From Pyrocephalus nanus (taxonomy: Eukaryota; Chordata; Aves; Passeriformes; Tyrannidae): a stretch of 64,000 nt of DNA. Under the pieces are notes generated by a model. That model did no database searches and was not told the origin of the DNA. It saw only the letters and a list, made by a program, of their open reading frames with translations. Positions 1 through 19,483 of this stretch are shown piece after piece. Made by a program: the position numbers and the translations under genes. The DNA lies in NCBI GenBank assembly GCA_038380795.1, contig CM076259.1, positions 79,891,224-79,955,223 on the forward strand, read 5' to 3'. Positions within the stretch are counted from its first letter, which is position 1, and the number at the start of each line of letters is the position of its first letter.

Positions 1-3000
1 ACCAGACATTACCCTCTGCACATCAGAATATAGGAGACCCCTGCCTCTGTGGGGATTATGTTACTGCCAAGTGAGAAGGCCTTCATGGTCAAAAATACCC
101 TGGGAACAGTCCATTTCCTGACTCTCCATAATAAGCAGCAATGAGGAAATATCTGCCATGTGTACCTGTGGAGAGCACTTCACTCCCTCACACAGGTTTG
201 GGGTGCCCCTGCCTCTGCAGGCTGTAGCGCTTTCCCTCACCCAGGAGGAACTGTGAGATGCTCTGCCTTGAGATGTGTTCCCCAAGGGTGACAGAGGTTG
301 TGCTGTCCCTCTGCAGTGACAGCAATGAGATGGCAAAGGGCCACCTGCAGGGTCAAGGTGCTCACACTTCTCCCTGCTGCTCCTGTCAACCTACAGGAAG
401 CTGATGCAGAAAACAGTGGCCAGGAAACTAATCCAGTAGGGACAAAACAGTGAATAATTTTCTCTGATTTTTGCCCATTCAATTCCCTGAATGCAACAAG
501 ACTTTCTATGGGAGCATTGTAAACCAGCTCACTGAAAGAAGACAGGAGAGAGCATAGGATGGCTGGGCGGGTGCTGACAGTGAAAGGAGCAAAGTCTTCC
601 AGTGGCACATGGACATCTTGTCTCATGAACCACATGTTTGTGACTTCTGGCAGTTGAAGAAAATGAAAAAAAAGATGAACCTTCGACGATTTGCCTCGGC
701 AGCAGGAGTTCAGCCCTGCTCACAGACCCTCCGTGAATTCTCTGCCTGGTCCCCAGGAGAGTGGGGGCAAAATGTCCTTCTTCTCCAGTGACTGAAATGT
801 AGGTGAAACCAGCCATCCTCCACAGCCCATCCTAGAGGCCTCAGCACACTGCTTCCTGCCACCTGCCTCCTGCCACCGAGAGATTTGTCACTTCTCCTGA
901 CTGACCAGTAAGGGCATGTGGGCAGAGGAGGACAAGATAGCGGTGCTCACTTACACAAAAAAGGAGAATCCATATAGGGAATTGGAACTGTGGGGTACAA
1001 TCCTGCGGGGTTTTTGCGAATATCTCTCTGCTGCCCGGAGGGACACCCAACCATAGCCATGATGGAGGTCACCTCGTACTTTTGGCAATCTCCTCCACAG
1101 CTGTTCCCAGCACTGCTTTCCTTGCCCTTCCTGCAAGCACCTGGAAATTTACCAATCATATCCTGGCATCATTTCAAAACCTGCCAGTCTCCTAGGCCAG
1201 GTAGCCTGAAATTACTGTTTGGGACGTGGTGTGTGGGAGGCTCCTGCAGAGCTCAACATTGCAAGCAGTTAAGGAAGAAGGCACTGAGAAGGGCTTTTTG
1301 CTATGCCCATTCCACTTCTATCTCAAATACATCCTCAGGCACGGTCTTGTATCAGCAGAATGAACTCCCTGGCTTGCTGACATCTTGCTCACACAGCTGC
1401 CTCATGGGCAGGTATTTCAAGCACAGCTTGAGTAATATGTCTAAAAAAATCGCGTTCCCTGGGGGAGACTGACCTTGCAGCATCTGTACACTTGAAGCAA
1501 GGAGGTCACTGTCACCGGCCAGCACAGCCCTGCCCAGGTGCAGGCATTTTCCAAAGTTATCCATTGGCCCTTTGGGGCACATGAGGAGGTGCTGCCCTCA
1601 CCTCCATGGCCTTTTTGCCTAAGCTGCACACCAGATGCCTTTCATAAAAGTGGTGTCCCTTGCACAAAGACATTTATTCATGTATTCCTGACTGATCAAC
1701 CCCAAAGGACCAGGATGCCACTCAGTGCACGTTTCTGCCTCATGGATGCACCTTCCAGCTCACTCCCCTAAGCACTGGTGGCTATCTTCCCCCAGCAACA
1801 TGGGGTCCAGTTTAGGCTTCAAATCCTATCCCAGAAATGAACAAAACAGCTCAAACTGAGCTCCATGCTGTGACATTTTAATGGTTTGATGTTGCTGAAC
1901 TAGCAATGTTTTTGATGGGCTTATCTGATATGGGGGCACTCCCCAGGCTGTTTTCACAGCACTGCTGCTCCTCCCCTTCTGGTGAGTGTTTTGATGGGGA
2001 TTTCTGCCATCAAGATAATATCTGGAGAAGAATTTTCTGGTAGGAGCAGCTGACCAGCAAGGGATCCAGCCACCTTCAAAGCTGTCATGTGAGACTTTTC
2101 ACAGGATGCCAGAGAGGGCACTGAAATCATCAAGATCACAGGATTTCCAGGCATGGGTTCCTGGTCATCCTACCTCTAACTATTAACACAAGTATTACTT
2201 CACAGTGAATGAACTCTACCCACTCCCCTTCCAGAGATGTGGCATGAGGATCCTGCAATATTTAATACTATTTAACCTCTCAAACTAGGGCTTTAACAAG
2301 GCCTAAATACTGAGTTTGTGCTAGACCTTCCAGAAGAAAGTTTATTCCATCCCACAGGCCTAATATGCATAAACTTGTAAGAATTCTGATACAAGTTAAA
2401 AAAAAAAAAGTGCAATTTTTCATATGCGTAAGCATACCTGCATATTTTTGTAGGTATTCCCATGTTCTGGTATTTGAAAATGCACCCCATGAAGTTTCTG
2501 GCCAAAGAATAAATGGCATTAATACAAACATGAGAAGATATTGGTTTGTGGGTTGTTTTTTTTTTTCTGCTGTATTTCATTGGCTGCAATAAAGACAACA
2601 TTATCACTGCAAATGAAGAATGGGAAGTTCCAAGACTGTAAATGTAACCCAACAACATGTAAACATTGCAAGTCTCCATTTATCCCCCTTCTGCACAGAA
2701 CAGAAAGCGTTAACAATGATCCCTGTGCTCCCTTGAAGCTCAAGATGCACCAACAAGTCCTTGTGGCTTGGACAATTCTTTTATCAGTTGCCTGCAGATT
2801 AGTTAAAATACCTGGTGTCATATAGATGTTGCAGTAAATGTACACATATCTTCCAAAGATGCAGTATTATTTTCACTGCTGCTTTGGGACTACAAAGAGT
2901 AGAAGAAGGAAAAAGAAAGAAAGATAGACAGTTGAGGTGAGTGTACTTGGAAAGGTAAAGAAAGGGATGTGACTATTGGAGAAGAAAAAGTAATACTTGA

Positions 3001-3885
3001 GGTATTTGAGGTATTATCAGCCTCAGACAATAAACTAGAAAACTTGTGAAAGGAGGCTAGAACAAAACCCATAAGCACAGGAACTTAAGGGGGTACATCT
3101 TCATGAAACTGTGAAGTCTCTGGCTTCAGGTTGCCCAGAATCTCGGGGGGTTTGGTCAGCAGGTTGGTGATGAGGCCTCTTGGCAAAGTCTGTGAGTGAA
3201 ACCCCTTGGTTTCACATGGACTGTGTCTGGCAGAGCAGGATGGTGGAAGAGACACTTAACTACTGATCATGTGACTACCAGCTATCCAGTTTCACTGCTT
3301 TGGTAGGAAGCAATGTTGGGACATACCTGAGAGATGGCAATGTGACATTTCTGACCACTCTGCTACCCCAAAATGTGGAGGTGGCTCTGCAAGTGTCAAG
3401 GAATGGTTGAGTGCAGAAAACAAACTCTTCCTACAATCTTCCACTGAACCAAATCAGAAAGAGAGGTCAGTTCAGGAAAGAGAAGCCCCCAGAATGGAAT
3501 GTTGCATCCTCCAACCTCTACTTGAATGATTCATCTGTAGTTATGTGAGAGCCCTGCCTGCTCACAAGTCAGCACACCCTGATCAGCCCAGGCCATTTGG
3601 GGTGCCCACTTTCTGTGCCAGTCTGCAGAAAATTTGCCTGCCCTGCCAAATGAAAGGATGAACACTCCTGGGAGCTGAATTAAAACACTATGCAACTGTA
3701 TTAAAGTGCAGTTCTGTATTAACTGTTATGAGCTAGCATTCATTATTATGCAGGCAAGCTCTGGGGGGGGGGGACTTGGTACATAAACACTTTGTCATGT
3801 GAACATTAAACATGCACTAACTAATCTGCACTGTGTGTGCAAAGAGGAAATAAGCAATCCATTTCAAAAGAAGATATGCACACTT
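1..3885. other. Intergenic DNA, no gene recognised
   Basis: I looked for coding exons, RNA genes and known repeat ends on both strands and found none that I can support. The open frames here are short, unrelated to each other and have no convincing splice context. Small landmarks are an A10 run near 2400 and an uninterrupted G11 run at 3763-3773. Some of the moderately GC-rich stretches (1-1800, 3100-3650) may be old unclassified repeats, but I could not assign a family. Confidence 0.5.
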
Positions 3886-4010
3886 CACAGAATCACAGAA
3901 TATGCCGAGTTGGAAGGGACCCAAAGGATCATCCAGCTCCTGGCCCTGCACAGGACCCTACCCAAGAGTCACACCATGTACCTGAGAGTATTGTCCAAAC
4001 ATTTCCTAGG
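3886..4010 (-). mobile_element. CR1 LINE 3'-end fragment
   Basis: The segment opens with CACAGAATCACAGAA, the reverse complement of the CR1 3' tail. It continues with the usual antisense signature: GTTGGAAGGGACCCAAAGGATCATCCAGCTCC followed by diverged sequence (signature spans 3910-3942). It is a 5'-truncated CR1 copy inserted in reverse orientation, typical of bird genomes. The inner boundary near 4010 is approximate. Confidence 0.8.
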
Positions 4011-6734
4011 CAGAGGGGGAGAGGACAAACAGCTGAGGTTAATGATACTCTTTGACATAGTCATAAACTCACAGGAAGTGAGAGAGCTGCAGGGGCTAAA
4101 CAGATTACCTGGTATGCCTGTAGTGGCACAACCTCTTCCTTCCCCTCTAAGTGGCTGTGTCACTGCAAACACAAGGACTAGTGCCATAAAGTGGTCTTAA
4201 AAGTTCCCAATAGCTACCACAGTGAATGTCATACAACGTTTTCGCAGGGATAGAGTTAGATGACATAGCTGGATTCTCTCATTTCTGTGCTCCAAGGAAA
4301 ATGCATTACCCCTTAAAAGATATTTAACTGCAGTGATGTCTACGCATCTACTGAGATACATTTCTGCTGCATCTCCTGAAGCTTTCCACTAATATATATT
4401 GAAAGAAAGATTTCAAGAATTTGAACAGATTGATGCAAAATCAACGTAAAACCATTAGTTTCTTGCAACTCTTCTTGGACAAATCAGCTGACCTGTCTCA
4501 CAGATCAACTGATTTGACTTCCTTTTTTGCAGATGCAAATTCATTCCTGACTGCATGAGGGCCTATAATCTCAGCCCAGTTCTTCAATAAGGCCAAGAAC
4601 TCATGGTGAACAGAGCATTAAAGAGATGGTCAAGTTTACAAACGTGGTTTGCCATCACTGGGTGCTAAGACTGATTTGGCCTTAGTACTGTGATGGGCTA
4701 AATCTGATCTTGATCCAAACTGACGGCTTATAGATCTCCCTTAATCTGGAAATGGTTCATTTTCTTATCAGTCAATATTCTAAACTCAGTGGCCAGAAAC
4801 CTTGCAGTTATTTCTTCTGGGAAAACAAGCAAGCAAAAATCCAAACCAAATAACAACTCAAAAAACCCAAAATCAAACTGAAAACCACAGGGAACAAACG
4901 CTCCCTTCGGAGCACATAAAACTGAAAGGACTGAAAGCAGCAATTAAACCACAAAACATATAGCACCATAAATTCCATCCTGCAGATGACCTTTCCCTAG
5001 GTCCTCTTTTCACCACCCCTTTCATTAGCTCTGCCCCTGGCTATCACACTGTGAAGCAAAAGCTTGACGTGTGTACTGGCACAAGCTGGCATAGGCATGA
5101 TGCAGTTTGCCAAGCCTGCCTCCTTTTGACTTTATCACCAAGTTGCCTCTTGACTCCACAGATGGTGTTGCCTGATGTCATTACTCAAATATCCTCTGTG
5201 ATTTGCTGCCACTGGCAAAGACCTATGAATTCCCTATGGAAATGAGTCCTCCAACTTCTGAGTGTAATGTTACTATCCTTGGTGTTTTCCCAGAAGGCTG
5301 AACTGTAATGATCTTCTTGTAGTTGTTTTTCAGCTAATGAGATTAATTGCAGAACAGACATGTGAGAGACCTGTGATCTTAGATCCAGTCTCCAAAGTAA
5401 ATGATTAGGCTTTGCTTATTGCAGTATCCAGGTGATCAAGACAAGGCTGCATGTCCAAAAGTTCAAAGGTTGGATGACCAGTCAGACATAAATAAAAGCC
5501 ATGTCATGCTCCAGGATATTTGAAGTATGATGGTATCATGGTGGATGAAATCCTGTGCTTCATCTTTCTTCTTGCAATCTTCTTGAAATTATTCATGTCA
5601 CATAATCTATTGATTTATAAGTGCTGAAGAGAAGTGCCAAGCATGCCTGGGGCTAAAAGCTGTCACGTGGACTCCAGTAATTTGTTCCCTTGCAGCATCC
5701 CATGGGAGATTTTCCTCTTAGCATTCAATGTGCCCTTATAAAAGGAAAGCAGAGTTTGCGACATGCAACCCATAACTTCAAGTGTAAGTCAGGATACCTG
5801 ACTTGCTTAACTTAACATAGCAAAAAGCTTAGAGAAGAATCAGGTCAGGGCACATTTAATGGTGTATCAGAGAAGTACTTACAAGCCTCAGGTTTCTTTA
5901 AAATCTGAATTTTAAATGAGTCCATGTACAATGTGTGTGCTACCACCTGCACCATTCCCAAATCTTCTCTTCCAGCCTATTAAAGTCTTTGCAATGGCTG
6001 CATGAGCCATTCCCATACAATTGTATAACAGCTTTGATCCATTAATTTCAGCTGAGTTCGAGCTGACTGACCACAGCAAATGAAAAAAACAACATAGTCA
6101 GAGCATGTCTTTCAGCATTATTTAAAGAGTGTTCTTTGGTCACCATTTAGTGTTCCAGTTTTCGTGCATCTCTCTTGTAAATTTTACAACAAAACAGCAG
6201 AGCACAAACAGCTGGCATAGAGATCAGTGGAACCATACTTGACCATCGCTTTCTAGGAAGCTGTAGAAGATGCGAAGAAACTCTTACACTTGCCAAAACA
6301 GAGGTGAGAATACACCTGGTCAGGTTTGAAAGCTCCTAAATGATTCTGTTTCTGACTGGTCTTTCCTTGGGAGGGAGATTGCAGAAAAAAAAAGAGGGTG
6401 AATGTAAGGCAGCTGAAATGGAAAAAATCTAGTATACAGAAAATGAGGAGCTTCAGCTCAGTTGAGTGAGTATGGATACAAGGACCCAAGAAAAGGGTAA
6501 AGAGTAGTTTTTCAGCTACTGTTGCAGCTGGGAACACAGGAGAGCTGTAAGACAGAACATTTGTCTCTCAATATTCAATTTCTTCTGTGTTCAGAAGAGC
6601 AGGTTTTGTAAAGAGATTTACGCCAAAGATACCTGAGTCCAAGACAAAAGTCATCTCTCCAGATATGCTCAGACTAGTTTTAGATATGGCACTATATGCA
6701 AGACTTAAAAAAGTCCACCTTCTTGGATTTGCAA
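4011..6734. other. Intergenic DNA, nothing recognised
   Basis: No exon, RNA gene or classified repeat could be supported. Open frames are short and lack splice context or similarity that I recognise. Base composition is ordinary, AT-leaning intergenic DNA. Confidence 0.5.
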
Positions 6735-6921
6735 GTGAGACACTGGAACAGCTTGATCAGAGAAGCTGTGGCTGCCCCATCCCTGGCAGTATTCAAGGCC
6801 AGGTTGCATAGGGCTTTGAGCAACCTCCTCTAGGGGAAGGTGTCCCTGCTCATGGCAGGGCGATTGGAAGTAGATGGTCTTTATGGTCCCTTCCAATCCA
6901 AGTCATTCTATGCTTCTGTGA
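6735..6921 (+). mobile_element. CR1 LINE 3'-end fragment
   Basis: Sense-orientation CR1 3' region. It contains the block around AGAGAAGCTGTGGCTGCCCC, then CCTGGCAGTATTCAAGGCCA and AAGGTGTCCCTGCTCATGGC, and ends in ATTCTATGCTTCTGTGATG. The 5' boundary is approximate. No coding capacity is retained. Confidence 0.88.
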
Positions 6922-7597
6922 TGTACCAAGTGCAGCAAGATGCTAGCTGCTGACAGCACTGAGGCATGGAGCACGTGAACTGAGATGAATTTACTATTTG
7001 GCTGAGCACTGAGTGCAGCTTCTCATGACACCAGGAGGATTCAAAATAGCTGGCAGAAGTCTTGTAAGCATTCCTCCACCTAAGACTCACTGAGCACAGT
7101 TAGATGTTGTACGAACTGTCCTATGAACACACTGAGCTAGAAGACTGCTCTGGGAAGTAATAGCACTTTTAAAAATTCTGTGCAGGGCCACCCATAGCCA
7201 CATCTGTCAGTCTTCAGACATTTATAGGCTTGTTTCCTTGCTTGCTAACACTTTCAGTGTGCATGTACGTAAGTATGGAAGTTTATATTCAAAAGTATAT
7301 AGCTGGTAGCAAACTATATCCTTTTACATGTGTAAATTCAAGACACTGTGTAAGATAAAAGGGGAAAATAAGAAGCTAATAATTAGAACTTTCAGTTTAA
7401 CTTCTGTTTCTAGGCACTAAGCAAATGCACGCTATCTGTGTACACTAAAATCTACTTACAGTTAATAAGTTGTGTTAAATCAAATTATTTCTCCTCCTAC
7501 CCCACTGTAGCAGATTTTGTGAACAGCAATGGACGTTGACTTCATTAAACTTTGTCGTTGCTTCTTTCTATCTGACTAGAGAATCATAGCATAAATT

Positions 7598-7852
7598 GAA
7601 CTTCCGACAGCACTAGGGGAGGTTCAGACTGGACATCAGGAAGAATTTCTTCTCTGAAAGGGTGGTTAAGCATTGGAATGGGCTGCTCAGGGAGGTGGTG
7701 GAGTCATTATCTCCAGAATTGTTCAAGAAATGACTGGATGTGGCACTTATTGTTATGGTCTAGTTGACATGGTGGTGTTCAGTTAAAGGTTGGACTCAGT
7801 GCTCCCAGAGGTCTTTTCCACTCTAAGTTATTCTGTGGTTCTGTGATTCTGT
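7598..7852 (+). mobile_element. CR1 LINE 3'-end fragment (TAGTTGACA-type)
   Basis: Sense-orientation CR1 tail with TTCAGACTGGACATCAGGAA, GGGAGGTGGTGGAGTCATTA, then TATGGTCTAGTTGACATGGT and a terminal TTCTGTGGTTCTGTGATTCTG. The TATGGTCTAGTTGACA block is shared with the copies at 12,625-13,195 and 51,178-51,602, so these three probably belong to one subfamily. Confidence 0.9.
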
Positions 7853-8937
7853 CTGCCTAAATGAAATAACCTGGAGGAATGATAAATTAGGAAGGTGCAA
7901 CAGACATCTGCAGAGCCTCAGTTGCTCATTCTGAGAACTGATGGATAAATAAAGGGATTAATTCTCTAATTTCTGTGAATCTCTGTGTGAGTTAAAGGCA
8001 AAAAGAAATCTGATGTCACTTTCTGCATCTCAAAATGATCAATTTATTAGTGGAAGTGAAAATGGCCTAGGAGCTTGCTACAAGATGCAAAATGTACACA
8101 GTGCCCATATTTAGGGGCTGTAACACTGTGTTTATAATTATAACTAGCAATAAACTCCAGATAAGTAACCTACTTGGATGACTGATGACGCTATTGCAAG
8201 AGGGTATCAGATTTTTGGACTAAGAGATAAATGTTAAAGAGTTTCAGATCTTAATTCGGTGTTCACAACAAAGGTGATCCCAGCAGCAGTAATAATGTTC
8301 TTTACCATCCCTTACCACTCTAATCTTTGGAAAAAAAGACAGATAAAATCAGAGTGAAACTTCGGAGGGAAAATATACATGGAATTGAGTTCAGCATTCA
8401 AAGATTGTACGAACATGCCATAACTATTAATTCTTTCCTTGCAGCAGTGGGACTAGAAAGGTTTGTTCCACTGGCTCCTGGCCAGGTCAGTTCACTATAA
8501 GCCAAGGGGACAGAATACCCAGAGCAATCTCCTGCCAGCCATGCTCTGTGCAGTCCCAGCACACGCATAGATTTTAACAGCTGCCGCTGCAAAACAAAGC
8601 AGTTGCATTTATCAAGAACAATGAAGGAATACAAAACTCCCAACAAAGACTCTGAGAAATGTATAGCATCCAAATTTGCTGCCTAGAAGCATGTGTTATG
8701 ATGACACCTTCCTTAATTAAAGTAAGGAAATTCCATTTGGCACTACAGTCACAAAGCCAAACATGTTCCCAAAGAGCCTTGTGCAGCTCAAAGGGAGAGA
8801 AGTCTTTATGAGCTGCACATTTGCTACCTGACGTTATGTGACCAATGTGACGCTTGTGGCCAATATAATGCTACAAAAGTCACCAGTTCTCTGTACAGGG
8901 CATAGTTTCACAAAAATAAGTATCTAGCAAATACACA
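7853..8937. other. Intergenic DNA, nothing recognised
   Basis: No exon, RNA gene or classified repeat seen. Confidence 0.5.
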
Positions 8938-9131
8938 TCATATATTTATTATATATTATATGTATTACATTACTAGGTAAGCATGTTGCTGATTTATTAC
9001 AGTTTGAATAGGCTAACTATATAACAGGTGGGCACAATGGGAAAGCTGAGATCATGGGAAAAATATAATAATATAATTAAAATATATATTATTATATATA
9101 AAAAATTATAATAATAAAATAATTATATGGT
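8938..9131. repeat. AT-rich low-complexity tract
   Basis: Two runs of nearly pure A/T (8938-8977 and 9058-9131) made of TATAT/ATAATA words, separated by about 80 bases of ordinary sequence. They look like degenerate (TA)n/(ATA)n microsatellite. No gene overlaps them. Confidence 0.8.
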
Positions 9132-11011
9132 TATCAATGGGAAACGAACGAATTGCTTAATAAGTACACTTTATCAGACTGCATTACAGAATTACCACTA
9201 ATAGAACTGTTTTCAGATTGGTTTGAATACTTTGCCTTCTGACCAGCCCAAAGTCCTGAAAAAGTTATAGCCAAGACAGTTTCTGATCTCACTGGTGGCC
9301 AGTGTCTGTACCTTGATAATGTGAGCATCTGGCTTGCTCCTTCACCCTTGCTAAAGAAAGTCATCTAATGCAAATGACCGAGCTTTCCAGCTCATAATGG
9401 AGACACGGGGAATTACATATGCCACACTGAAATCCTGTGTTATTCTGCATATAGTTATAGTGGTTCTGCTTATTGCCTGCCCATCATTTCCTTTTTCACA
9501 GAGGATCTCTAAACTTTTTCAGACCCTCTAGACATATGATACGATAGTTCAAAATTAGGCAGTGTTATGGATATCACCACTTTTAAACACAGGAAACTGT
9601 ACTGGCTAATTAAATAATAGCTTGCTGATCACTTTAGGAAAATTAGTAAAGTTGCTTTTGATGTTTGTGAACAGAGCATGTTCATGTGTTGCTGAGTATC
9701 CACATCCTCGGGAAAAGAAAAAATGAAGGCTCTTGGTCAAAAGTCAAGTGTGTAATTTAGAGGGAGAGTTGAGCTTTTAAAAATATGTATGTCTCCAGAC
9801 TAAAGCAAGCAAAAAACTCTTGATGGTATTTTATTAAACAGTTTAAGAATAGAAAAAAATGTTTCTGATCCCCATGCCATTAAGCTGCCAGTTATTTTGT
9901 GCTGAAATACAGAAAGAAAACTCCAATATATTCTTTTACACTTATAATTACTTTTAAACATTTTTCTAAACAAATCTATTCCAACACAAGATTAGTGCAA
10001 AAGGTCATCTCTGTTGTTCCCATTGCATGAGTTGTGTTAACCTAAGTCTCTGGTATGGAAAGCAGTATTTATAATCCAAGGAAAAGAACAGGGATTGTCT
10101 GATGTGCTACTGAAAGTTAACAGGTCCCAAGTTTAGACTGGGGATAATGTTGTTCTTTGATAAACAGCCACTGTTTCCTCAAACCCAGCTGTCTTTGGCA
10201 TATCAAATCTGTCAGAGGTGCTTACAGCAGTGTGTAGGCTATTATAACACTCAACATATATTCTCAATGAGAAATGTCAAATCACATGCCTTTCATAGTT
10301 TTCATATTTGGTGGCAAATTTAGGTTACTATGCACTACGTATTGTTTTCAGAATAAACTTCTATTTCCAGGGGTGATGTAAGATGAAACTTATGAAATTA
10401 TGTCATGTACCTAAGATACCACATTTTCTTAGATGTTTAATTAAAAACATTATTACAGAAATTCAAGAAATATTTATAATATGTGGTTTAATTTTTTTCA
10501 AAGGTGGGAGCTTGAACTTAGACTTTTAATTCATATATAAGTGTGTAAAGAAAATAATTAAGATTTTCAATATGCCTGTACGGGAATACAACTGGTTTTC
10601 AGAAGAGTTACCAGAACACTTGTAAATCAACCAGAATCTACTTAAATGTTCCCCTAAACCCACAGAAACCTAATTTTGAATAGTTAGATATGAGGATTGC
10701 CTTTTTGTTGCAAAATTGAAAAACAATTCATTTGCATGTAAATCAATATATTTCATTACGTATGCAGAACTTAATAAAAGCCAGAATTTATCCATCATAA
10801 AAAATATGCCCATGAGCTGGAATCTAATGTATATATTTATAACTCAAGTTCCTAGCCTTTGACATATTAGCAATACTTGGGGCCACTTTCTTTTCCAGAA
10901 GGAAAGTTACTGCAGGAAAAGTGTGGCAAAAATAGGCTGGTCCAACCCCATTCACATGGACCAAAGGATAAAAAAATGACAGAGTCTCTCCTTCCTTACT
11001 CATTCATTTCA
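9132..11011. other. Intergenic DNA, nothing recognised
   Basis: AT-leaning intergenic sequence. No supported exon, RNA gene or repeat boundary on either strand. Confidence 0.5.
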
Positions 11012-11107
11012 TCGTAGAATCATAGAATGGTTTCAGTTGCAAGGGACTTTAGGGCTCATCCAGTTCCAACCCTCCTGCCGTGAGGAGGGACACCTTCCAC
11101 TTGTTGC
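11012..11107 (-). mobile_element. CR1 LINE 3'-end fragment
   Basis: Antisense CR1 tail: TAGAATCATAGAATGGTTTC, then the usual AAGGGACTTTAGGGCTCATC and GAGGAGGGACACCTTCCACT. The CR1 similarity stops abruptly at about 11,107, where the possible LTR-like segment begins. Confidence 0.85.
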
Positions 11108-11116
11108 CTAAATGGT

Positions 11117-11632
11117 TGTGGGGAAAAAAAGACTCCAAGCCAAATCAGGTAGGAGATAAGATAAGGATATAAAGGCTTTAATGAGCCCCCAGGCTTTCTG
11201 GAATACCCCTAAAGCATGCTCCTGAATACAGGTGTTCACAGTTTTTATAATGATTTTCCCCCAATCCCTGTCCGGCCACCGCCCAGGTTCTGCCCCCGGC
11301 ACGCTTCTTGGGAATTGGGTCTGGGGGCTTTTTGGGACCCCCTCTTCTTCATCTTCATCTTCCTCAGAGCACATAATGTTCTTGGAGGCCTTCCAGAGTC
11401 CTAGGCCTGAAGGTTGTTGCGTCTATGGCTATATCTTCTTGCATAGATTATAGGGTGTTCTCTACAGTTCTACCTTGAAAATGAGACTAAACAGGCCAGT
11501 GGAATTTAGGGGATTAATATGGGAATGGGTAACAGGGTTTGCTATGTGTAGTTGGTGTGTTAAAGGGTAAAGGGATAATATGCTGCTACTCTAAAATCTA
11601 CATTTACTACATGTAACTCCTTTGGCACAACA
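11117..11632 (-). mobile_element. Possible LTR-like segment, reverse orientation
   Basis: Read on the minus strand, this stretch has a TATAAAA box (plus 11,243-11,249) and, 61 bases further on, an ATTAAA polyadenylation-type signal (plus 11,177-11,182). That is the spacing expected of an LTR U3-R-U5. It could start with TGTTGTG near 11,632 and end near 11,117. No target-site duplication matches at these ends, so the boundaries and the identity are tentative. It may instead be unique DNA with a chance promoter-like arrangement. Confidence 0.3.
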
Positions 11633-12624
11633 AATCTTGTCAGTCCCCTTTTGCAAATATCTCATTTATAAAGGCTTAATTGGTGTTAAGCATTAATCAG
11701 AATAGTGTCATCTTTGTCCAAGATAAATTGATCTTGCATTTCTCTGAAGCGTTTTCTTTCCCCTAGTCTGCTGGACTGCCCAAATTTGAACTATAGTTGA
11801 AGGAGCTGTTGTCTCAACACCATCTGTGGTGCAGCTTCTCAAGAAAGGCACACAGCTGATGCAGGCTGTGCTGCTGCTTTTCACTCAGCTTTTCACTTCT
11901 GCATCTTGCTTTAGCTTGATATTTTTTAGGTAAGGCAGAAATTCAGAAAAATAAATCTCCCTGGCTTTTTCAAATTCTGCACTCCTGTCTTTCACACTTA
12001 TGACAATAATGCCTGGACTGGGAATTTGCCTATGAGGCTGGTTGTCCTCAGGCAGCAGGAGTGGTCATTGATACAGCAGATAGTTACAGCAGTTACTAAC
12101 AGCTCAGCTGGACCTGAGCTGCCCTGCCAGGTTCACTTCTCAGAGGACTGCAGTATTTGGATTCCCGTGTTTGACAATATCCAGCTGGTGGAGTGACAAT
12201 CAGTGAGACGTTTGGAGCAGAAGTCAGAGTGTGCTTATTTTCCAGCAGGTGAACATGTGAAAAACAAAGTTCTATTTGGTGATTACAACTTCAGTCAGCT
12301 AAGTAATTAGGCACCTTAATTGATATGAGGTTTTTATACACTGATACTGGAAGAAAACCTCATCTCCGACTAAATACCTTTCAATAGGGGATTTTGGAAT
12401 TTTTTACCAGAGAAATACTCAATATACAAATACTGCAAGCACTGTTGTAGATTATTGGTGCTGTCTTCCATCAGTTTAAGGATGATAGTATTTACTATAC
12501 AATAAAGCACAGTCCAGGGCATAGATATGTGTTGGTACCTAGAGCACCAGCCATGGAGTCTCTCTCTCCTGCTTCTGAATGCCAAGGAGATCCAGTGTGC
12601 CACTAGCTGCCAAAAAAATTGCCT
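11633..12624. other. Intergenic DNA, nothing recognised
   Basis: No supported exon, RNA gene or classified repeat. Confidence 0.5.
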
Positions 12625-13195
12625 GATGTTGCACTGAACACCTGAACCTTCCCTCTGTACTTGGCACTGGTGAGACTGCACCTTGAATTCTGTGTTCATT
12701 TTTGGACCCCTCAATTCAGGAAGGACATTGAAGCGTTGCAGTGCACCCAGAGAAGGGAAATGAAGTTGGTGAAGGGGCTGGAGCACAAGTCCTATGAGGA
12801 GCAGCTGAGGGAGCTGGGGTTGCTTGGGCTGGAGAAGAGAAGGCTCAGGGAAGACCTCATCACTCTCTACAACTCCTTGAAAGGAGGTTGTAGTCAGGTG
12901 GGGGTTGGTCTCTTCTACTAGGCAACTAGTGACAGGACAAGAGGATATGGCCTCAAGCTGCACCAGGGTAGGTTTAGACTGGACATTAGGAGAAATTTAT
13001 TTACTGAGAGGATTGTTAAATGCTGGAATGGACTACCCAGGGAGGTGGTGGAGTCACCATCCCTGGAAGGTGTTCAGGAAACCACTGCACGTGGCATTTA
13101 GTGCTATGGTTTAGTTGACAACGTGGTATTTGGTCAGAAGTTGCACTCGATGATTTCAGAGGTCTTTTCCAACATAACTGATTCTGTGATCTGTA
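12625..13195 (+). mobile_element. CR1 LINE, longer 3' fragment upstream of TEX30
   Basis: About 570 bp of sense CR1. It begins in the C-terminal reverse-transcriptase and linker region (GAGACTGCACCTTGAATTCT, CCCAGAGAAGGGAAATGAAG), runs through CTCAGGGAAGACCTCATCAC and GTTTAGACTGGACATTAGGA, and ends near GATTCTGTGATCTG. It carries the TATGGTTTAGTTGACA block. It is inactive, and its 3' end lies about 350 bp before the TEX30 start codon. Open frames on either strand here are remnants of the element, not genes. Confidence 0.92.
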
Positions 13196-13542
13196 ACTCA
13201 TCAGAAGCATCATATCTGTATTCCCTAAGTCAGTGAGAACATGAGTTTCCAAGCAATCCCTAGGTAGTTTGATTTATTTCTTCTGAATCTCCACCCATCA
13301 GTCCGTGGGTTTTTTTGCATGTACAGAGAAATAAAAGCTATTTATCGCGAGTTGATGTTTATTAACTCAACCCACCGACGACCAAACCCCTCCCACAGCC
13401 CCAGCGCGGCCCGGCTGCCCCCTCCTGCCTCGGGAGGCGGGGCCTCGACAGCTGTGGGCCAATCAGCGCCAGGCAGGGGCCAGCCCCCGGGGTGGGACTG
13501 GCTCGGCGGGCTGTCACTCGCGTGACGTCACCGCCCGCCAGG

Positions 13543-19363
<5,821 letters not shown>

Positions 19364-19483
19364 TTTGCTGTGTTTTTGCAGTCTCTTCATACAGTTTTCC
19401 CTAAATATGGCAAAGTAAGAGTTTATTATTTTTGAGAGGCATATTTTTTAAAACATGTTTTCAGAGGTCTCAGTGCAAATGTA

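Noticed and set aside
12370..12963. 197-codon open frame on the minus strand
   Set aside because: Most of it lies antisense to the CR1 fragment at 12,625-13,195. No splice context or family similarity was seen.
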